From assembly GCA_947652605.1 (NCBI GenBank), contig OX393576.1, positions 17,634,575 through 17,698,574 on the forward strand: DNA of 64,000 nucleotides. Reading direction: 5' to 3'. Made by a program: the position numbers and the translations under genes. The notes under the pieces are model-generated. The model had not been told where the DNA came from. It did not search any database and saw only the letters and a list, made by a program, of their open reading frames with translations. Shown one piece after another: positions 58,691 to 64,000 of this stretch; the stretch's first letter is position 1; each line of letters opens with the position of its first letter. Origin of the DNA: Elmis aenea. Lineage: Eukaryota; Arthropoda; Insecta; Coleoptera; Elmidae.

Positions 58691-60129
58691 TTTTTTCATA
58701 ATCATTATGTGCTACAAATAGGTGGTATTCTTGGATATACAACACGAATAACTTCGAATAACCAAAATTTACGTCAATGTTTTGTTCTAATAACTTTATA
58801 ATAATTTATAAAGTTCTTATATACACACTTTCAATTTATTGATATTTAAAAGTAGTTTTGTTGCAGTTTTTGTAAAACCCATAAAGTTTCTTTACATGAC
58901 TATGAGTTAAGGCACTCCAATAAAATTGAACAATAGGTACATAAATTCAGACCTGCAAATAACAATGCTTCAGACCCACCAGAAATAGGACTAGGTTCTT
59001 TTTGTAGAAATAAACATTTTTAGTTGACAATGTTACAACAAATAAAAAAATGTTAATACAAAAACCTAATTTTTATTCTTATGTGATGTGGGACATATGT
59101 GTCCCTTTAATGGTCTAAAGAGGGTTAAAAAGTCGTAAATAGTTTTTTTGTATGGCATGATTATTTTAGGTGACGAGGGTTTATATGTACGTACGTTTTA
59201 TTTGATTTTTAAAATTAGATGTTTGTAGCAATACATACATGTATTGTTGATACGTGTACCTGTATATATATGTTTATTTAATATATAATTAAAAGCGTTT
59301 AAAAAATATTGTTTCTTAAAAAACATCCTTCGAACCCGCAACACTGTAAACCTTCTTCTTCCATGTACTTAAGTAATTTTTTCACCAAATCTAATATAAT
59401 CTTTTTAATGTAGACTTGCAATATCGCAACATCGACCAATTTATTAGCGACTTGACATCACGGAATGATGCAAATGTCTTTGTTTTCCACTTTAAATAGA
59501 AAATATTGTTTAGTAGCTTGGTATATGTTATAATTATGTCGATTTATTGCATTTTCTCTGAGGACCAACCAAAAATTTAAAAAATACAGCAACGATAAGC
59601 CACAAATCTTGATGTAAATAATTTTTTGCATCTCAAAGTCAAATTTCAGTTTACTAAAAAAAAAAACTATCTACGACTTTTTAACCCTCTTTAGACCATT
59701 AAAGGGACACATATGTCCCACATCACATAAGAGTAAAAATTAGGTTTTTGTACTAACATTTTTTTATTGTTGTAACATTGTCAACTAAAAATGTTTATTT
59801 CTACAAAAAGAACCTAGTCCTATTTCTGGTGGGTCTTAAGCATTGTTATTTGCAGGTCTGAATTTATGTACCTATTGTTCAATTTTATTGGAGTGCCTTA
59901 ATTCAGTCATGTAAAGAAACTTTATGGGTTTTACAAAAACTGCAACAAAACTACTTTTAAATATCAATAAATTGAAAGTGTGTATATAAGTTAACTTTAT
60001 AAATTATTATAAAGTTATTAGAACAAAACATTGACGAAAAGTTTGGTTATTCGAAGTTATTCGTGTTGTATATCCAAGAATACCACCTATTTGTAGCACA
60101 TAATGATTATGAAAAAACTACATATCTTG

Positions 60130-60500
60130 GAAAAGCGAACAGCAAAAAATTTAAAAAGTACAGCAAAAATTAGCAAAAAATGAGCAAAAAATTGTGACAT
60201 GAAAACATTTTGACTTTTTAGCAAATGTAACAGCGTAAAGTTCGAGTTACAATTCTTTTTTTTTAATTATCTCCCATTAGAGACCAGCAAAAAATTTAAA
60301 AAGTACAGCAAAAATTAGCAAAAAATGAGCAAAAAATTGTGACATAAAAACATTTTGACTTTTTAGCAAATGTAACTCACCGTAAAGTTGGAGCTACAAT
60401 TCTTTTTTTTTAATTATCTTCTATTAGAGACCAGCAAAAAATTTAAAAAGTATAGCAAAAATTAGCAAAAAATGAGCAAAAAATTATGACGTTAAAAGTT
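60130..60500 (-). repeat. 147-bp tandem units, right arm of the Foldback-like element
   Basis: Inverted array of the same unit (AGCAAAAAATGAGCAAAAAA, TTAGAGACCAGC). It differs from the left arm at scattered positions, for example one copy reads AAAGTTCGAGTTAC where the left arm implies TTGGAGTTAC. Confidence 0.85.
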
Positions 60501-60549
60501 TTTGTTTTTTGTTATGTTGTAGCTCCAACGTGACGGACCTCATTTATAC

Positions 60550-61420
60550 ATACCTATTATGGAAAGAGAACCACTGCCATTGCTACAACGGATTTTAAAT
60601 TTGCAGTTGAATTAAATCCAAGTTAAAGTTCTGGTTTGCGGTTTATTATACTAGTTAAATAAGATTTTTTTAGGAATGTTACGATAAAGTAGCTTTTAAA
60701 CCTAACCTTACTGTTACCAAATCTTCACTGACTACGCCTGTAACTACAACACGAAAAAAGTCCTTAAGCGAGTTATAATTAAACAAAAACGTAAAGGAGG
60801 TACATTATGAATTTTCTAAAACAAAACATTGTTTAGTAAAGCAACATACAAAAACTGGTTTTAATATCACAAAATACAGTTTATTATAGAGACTATATTA
60901 ACTACTTCTGAGAAAAAATTGTCAAACTCATTAAATAACAATATAAGCCTTAGCGAAACAAATGATTAAATTCAGACTTATTTTGAATGTTATCTTCCTT
61001 CTTAAGCTACCAATCCAGTTTGTAGTCATTATTACACGTCGTTTTTGCTTCAGTGCCCGTTGCATCAAGAAAGCCGCTCCAGGACTAATGAAGAAACAAG
61101 TAGCGGTCTGACGAATGTATGCATTATAATTTTATGTCCTACCAGCTACCAGATTGCAGCAAACTTATTAATTAGTCTAGTTTATCAGTTTTTTGTTGTT
61201 TGCAAATAAAAATGTATCAACTTTTTTTTTAAGTCTTGAATATTTTATTTGTGTTGAAATATTATAATAAGATGTTTGTAAATACTGATTGACTTGAATA
61301 ATTGATGTTTCCTTATGCTTATAAACTAATTAAAAATTACTAATCTAAAAGTGTTTTTACACTTCTAATGTTTTCTTTTGAACAGAATATTTCAGAAACT
61401 GTTTTTCAAAAGTAATTTAC
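60550..61420. other. AT-rich DNA, nothing recognised
   Basis: No gene or bounded element is visible. A single TACACAGGGTTTGC word near 61423 may be another truncated TACAGGG-type end. Confidence 0.4.
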
Positions 61421-61535
61421 GCTACACAGGGTTTGCAATTCAACAAGAAGAACAATGAATTTCCAAAAATGTTGAAGATAGAAAAACAATTTTTGGAAAT
61501 ATATTAAACATAATCCAAATTTCTTTTTTGGGCTA

Positions 61536-62191
61536 TACAGGGTGTTTTTAAATATTGCAAAAAGCTACACAAGGTAATTCCTTATCGAAAATTAAGGGGG
61601 GCTTCTAAATCATTTTTTTTTCTTAGACGTCTCTTTTCGGAATTACACACCCCTAAAGAGGAGCGGTAAAATTAGCTTTTTATTTTATTTCTCAAATTTG
61701 GAGATGCGTAGGAGAATAATGTTTGGTAGATGTTTTATACTTATTAAAAGGTTTTCCATAGTAATATTTTTAATTATCACCCACCTTCACAGGGGGCTGA
61801 AAAGTGCGACCCCCGTTGTTTTTTTTTAATCAGAACTTTTTGGAAGGCTGAAATTTTGCAATTTAATAAAAATTCCTTAAAATCTTCGTTATTTTGTGAT
61901 TTTTTTTATTTTCCTTCAAAACCTACAGTCTTTGAATAAAAAATTAAATGAGTGAACATGAACCATTAAATATTCTAAAATAAAACGATCCATTTTGTGG
62001 TTACCATGGTTAGTTTGTTTATATTCGTATTGGGTGGAATTTACGGTTGTAATAATTACATGAATTATTCATATTGAAGTTTAGGAGGTGACAACACGTC
62101 TTAGGGAAAAAATTATATACAAGCTCAACCTTAATTTTCGATAAGGAACTACATCCCGAAGTTTTTCGCAATATTTAAGAAACATCCTGTA
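61536..62191. mobile_element. Palindromic TACAGGGTGTTT element, 656 bp
   Basis: TACAGGGTGTTTTTAAATAT at the left and ATATTTAAGAAACATCCTGTA at the right bound inverted arms. The arms contain TTCCTTATCGAAAATTAAGG and its inverse. The interior includes GGGGGCTGAAAAGTGCG, shared with the element at 62697-63433. TA lies at both flanks. No coding sequence. Confidence 0.82.
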
Positions 62192-62363
62192 TATTGAAAA
62201 ATTAAGTTTCCCAATATCAGAAATAGTCTTCGTAACGCCAACTGATGGCATATAAATCCAATATGCTCATTTGAGAAATAAAAAAGTTGACTATCGCACT
62301 TTAAAAACTAAGCTGGCGGGTTAATTTTTAACAATGCTATGTAATTAAGGTCATCGTCTATGG

Positions 62364-63825
62364 CAGAGGTTCCCAATCTTTTTAAGATATTGTACCGGTT
62401 TGTAGTAGACAATATGGTGGCGTACCAGTAAGTAAATATTTTTGGAAAAACGACCCCAAAAAAAATTTCCTGAATTCTCAAGTGATGATTTTTTTGTCGC
62501 TTGTCTCTCTAAAATATTTTGTCGAGCAAAAAAAAATACTAATCCTACAATAAAATTTTCCTAAATTCCCAACTAATGACTTTTTTTAGGTAAATATTTT
62601 GGAAACAGAATGCAATGCTTTATGTACAGTTGTAATAAAAACAATTTAATTCGTAAATACTTTTATTACACTAAATATAAATGCATTTGTATCATATACA
62701 GGGTGTTTCTTAAATATTGCGAAAAAATTCAGGTGGTGATTCCTTATCGAAAATTAAGGGGGTTCTTTCATTTAATTTTTTTTCCTTAGTAGACGTCTCC
62801 TTTCTGAGTTACACCCCCCTTTATTTTATTTCTCAAATTTGGATAAAAGTAGAAGAATGATATTTGGTTAAATGTAGAAGAATGATGTTTGGTATTTGTT
62901 TTATACTTAGTAAAAGGTTTCCCATGGTAATATTTTCGATCATCTGCCACCTTCACCGGGGGCTGAAAAGCGCGACGCCTGTTGGTTTTTTTGTCAGAAC
63001 TTGTTGGTGGGTTAAAATTTTGCAATTTTAGGTAGATTTTACGAGAACAAATTAAGAACAGAAAAAGTTTCTAAATAAATCAGTCTTCCAAAAAAAAAAA
63101 ATTAATTGCAAAATTTCAAGCCACCAAAAAGTTCTGATAAAAAAACAAACAGGGGTTGCACTTTTCAGCCCCCTGTGAAGGTGGGAGATGATTAAAAGTA
63201 TTGCTATGGGAAACCTTTTAATAAGTATAAAACATCTACTAAATATAATTTTCCTACATTTGTTCAAATTTGAGAAATAAAATAAAAACCCAATTTTACG
63301 CTCCCCTTTAGGTGGGTGTAACTCAAAAAGGAGACGTCTAAGAAAAAAAAAATTATATATAAGACCCCCCCTTAATTTTTGGATAAGGAATCACCAGCTG
63401 ATTTTTTTCGTAATATTTAAGAAACACCCTGTATAGGTATAATAATAATTCTAATTATTGTAGTTAATGTGAGGGTTGCGCCTGTTGACTTTTTATCGGT
63501 GTAGAAATATCTAGTTCAATTTTGGTCAGTTTAAGGCGAACATCAGACTAAATATTAAGCAATGATTGGTTATTTTATTTTCGGTCTGAAATTAGCGGGC
63601 ATCAATCATTTTCGATCACCCAAAACATAAACCGATAATTATTTTAAATGTACTTACATATGTGTCTACAAATCGGTCACTATCTTCTACATCTTTTACA
63701 CACATGTGATATCACATAACAAAGATGCTATAAAAAAAATAATTATTTCATTTGCTTATCGCGTACCGGTAGCTTGACATTCGCGTACCGGAACCGGTAC
63801 GCGTACCACAGGTTGGGAACGCCTG
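62364..63825. mobile_element. hAT MITE with CAGAGGTTCCCAA ends, carrying an insertion
   Basis: CAGAGGTTCCCAATC at the left and GGTTGGGAACGCCTG at the right are inverted hAT ends. A perfect 8-bp duplication GTCTATGG lies at 62356-62363 and 63826-63833. Subterminal GTACCGG words occur at both ends. Without the nested element at 62697-63433 it would be about 725 bp. No transposase remains. Confidence 0.88.
62697..63433. mobile_element. Palindromic TACAGGGTGTTT element, 737 bp, nested
   Basis: TACAGGGTGTTTCTTAAATA at the left and its inverse ending CACCCTGTA at the right bound arms with TTCCTTATCGAAAATTAAGG, AGACGTCTCCTTT and GGGGGCTGAAAAG in mirrored order. The arms cover nearly the whole element. 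It is a relative of 61536-62191 and lies inside the hAT element 62364-63825. Confidence 0.85.
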
Positions 63826-63833
63826 GTCTATGG

Positions 63834-64000
63834 TAACGAAGCTTTGTTCATGCTGTTGATAATAGAGAAGTTAATTATATCATTTTATTGTAGTTTTTCA
63901 GATTTTTCAAGATATTTCAGGAACTGAACACAATATAAGGGTGTATATTTTCAGTTTAGATTTCGCCCCAAAAAAACCTTTTCTTTGCTAATTCATCCAT
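63834..64000. other. Window end, transposon debris
   Basis: TTTTTCAGATTTTTCAAGATATTTCAGGAACTG resembles the segment near 24945-24975. It is probably the far half of an older TACAGGG-type element whose near half is at 62210-62340. That element was split by the hAT insertion at 62364. Confidence 0.4.

Larger units (their letters stand above)
58266..60540. mobile_element. Foldback-like element with 9-bp target duplication
   Basis: Ends AGGTCCGTCA...TGACGGACCT are flanked by a perfect 9-bp duplication CATTTATAC at 58257-58265 and 60541-60549. Two arms of about 880 bp (58266-59149 and about 59660-60540) mirror each other closely. They surround a loop of about 510 bp that holds no gene. The outer half of each arm is a tandem array of a 147-bp unit rich in TTTTTTGCT words. 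The inner half is unique. Long inverted arms of tandem repeats, a short loop and a 9-bp duplication are the features of Drosophila Foldback elements (Mutator superfamily). No transposase is encoded, so it would depend on one elsewhere. Confidence 0.88.

Noticed and set aside
62786..63267. Minus-strand open frames within the last palindromic element
   Set aside because: They are mirror products of the palindromic element and show no transposase motif.

Overview
This window looks like gene-poor, transposon-rich DNA from an insect nuclear genome. The evidence is high A+T, no long conserved open reading frame, and remnants of piggyBac, hAT, mariner, IS630-type, Mutator/Foldback-like and non-LTR retrotransposon proteins. 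The style of the retrotransposon peptides and the many TATACAGGGTG-ended repeats suggest a beetle, but this is an inference. I found no intact host gene, no convincing tRNA or rRNA gene, and no CRISPR or operon-like structure. The longest open frames (up to 156 codons) look like chance or transposon debris.

Layout. 1-13 kb: single-copy-looking AT-rich DNA carrying short hAT elements (807-1362, 4933-5135, 12503-12779), a Mutator-like element with a hAT element inside it (7442-8523), the first copies of a hairpin repeat (5174-5572, 9331-9652), and a compact piggyBac element that keeps only its cysteine-rich C-terminal code (9702-10274). 13-31 kb: a G+C-richer island near 14.4-14.76 kb, a 1.5-kb hAT element with a mirror-image block layout (18882-20387), and a Foldback-like element built of short TTGCTCGAAA-type repeats (22415-24699), whose middle holds a 1.5-kb long-inverted-repeat element with a broken IS630/Tc1-type transposase. 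A broken transposon protein of an uncharacterised family lies at 26847-27480. 31-44 kb: two mariner remnants in inverted orientation, several LINE reverse-transcriptase relics, a CCCGGGA-ended hAT element, and a three-level nest in which a LINE is split by a second LINE end that is itself split by a 1.8-kb near-perfect palindrome (41548-43361). 44-53 kb: more hairpin repeats, a degenerate ZBED-type hAT transposase, and two hammerhead-like hairpins of the kind seen in Penelope-like elements. 53-64 kb: mostly unassigned DNA with two G+C-richer islands (55.0-55.6 and 57.15-57.53 kb), then a Foldback-like element with a perfect 9-bp target duplication (58266-60540) and a final cluster of nested palindromic elements.

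The parts do not act together as a pathway. What they record is a layered history of insertion. Long-inverted-repeat architecture recurs across at least four unrelated termini (hAT, TACAGGG, GAGGTG/TTGCTCGAAA and AGGTCCGTCA). The G+C-richer islands are the best candidates for host function, such as enhancers, promoters or exons of a large gene, but sequence alone does not show which.
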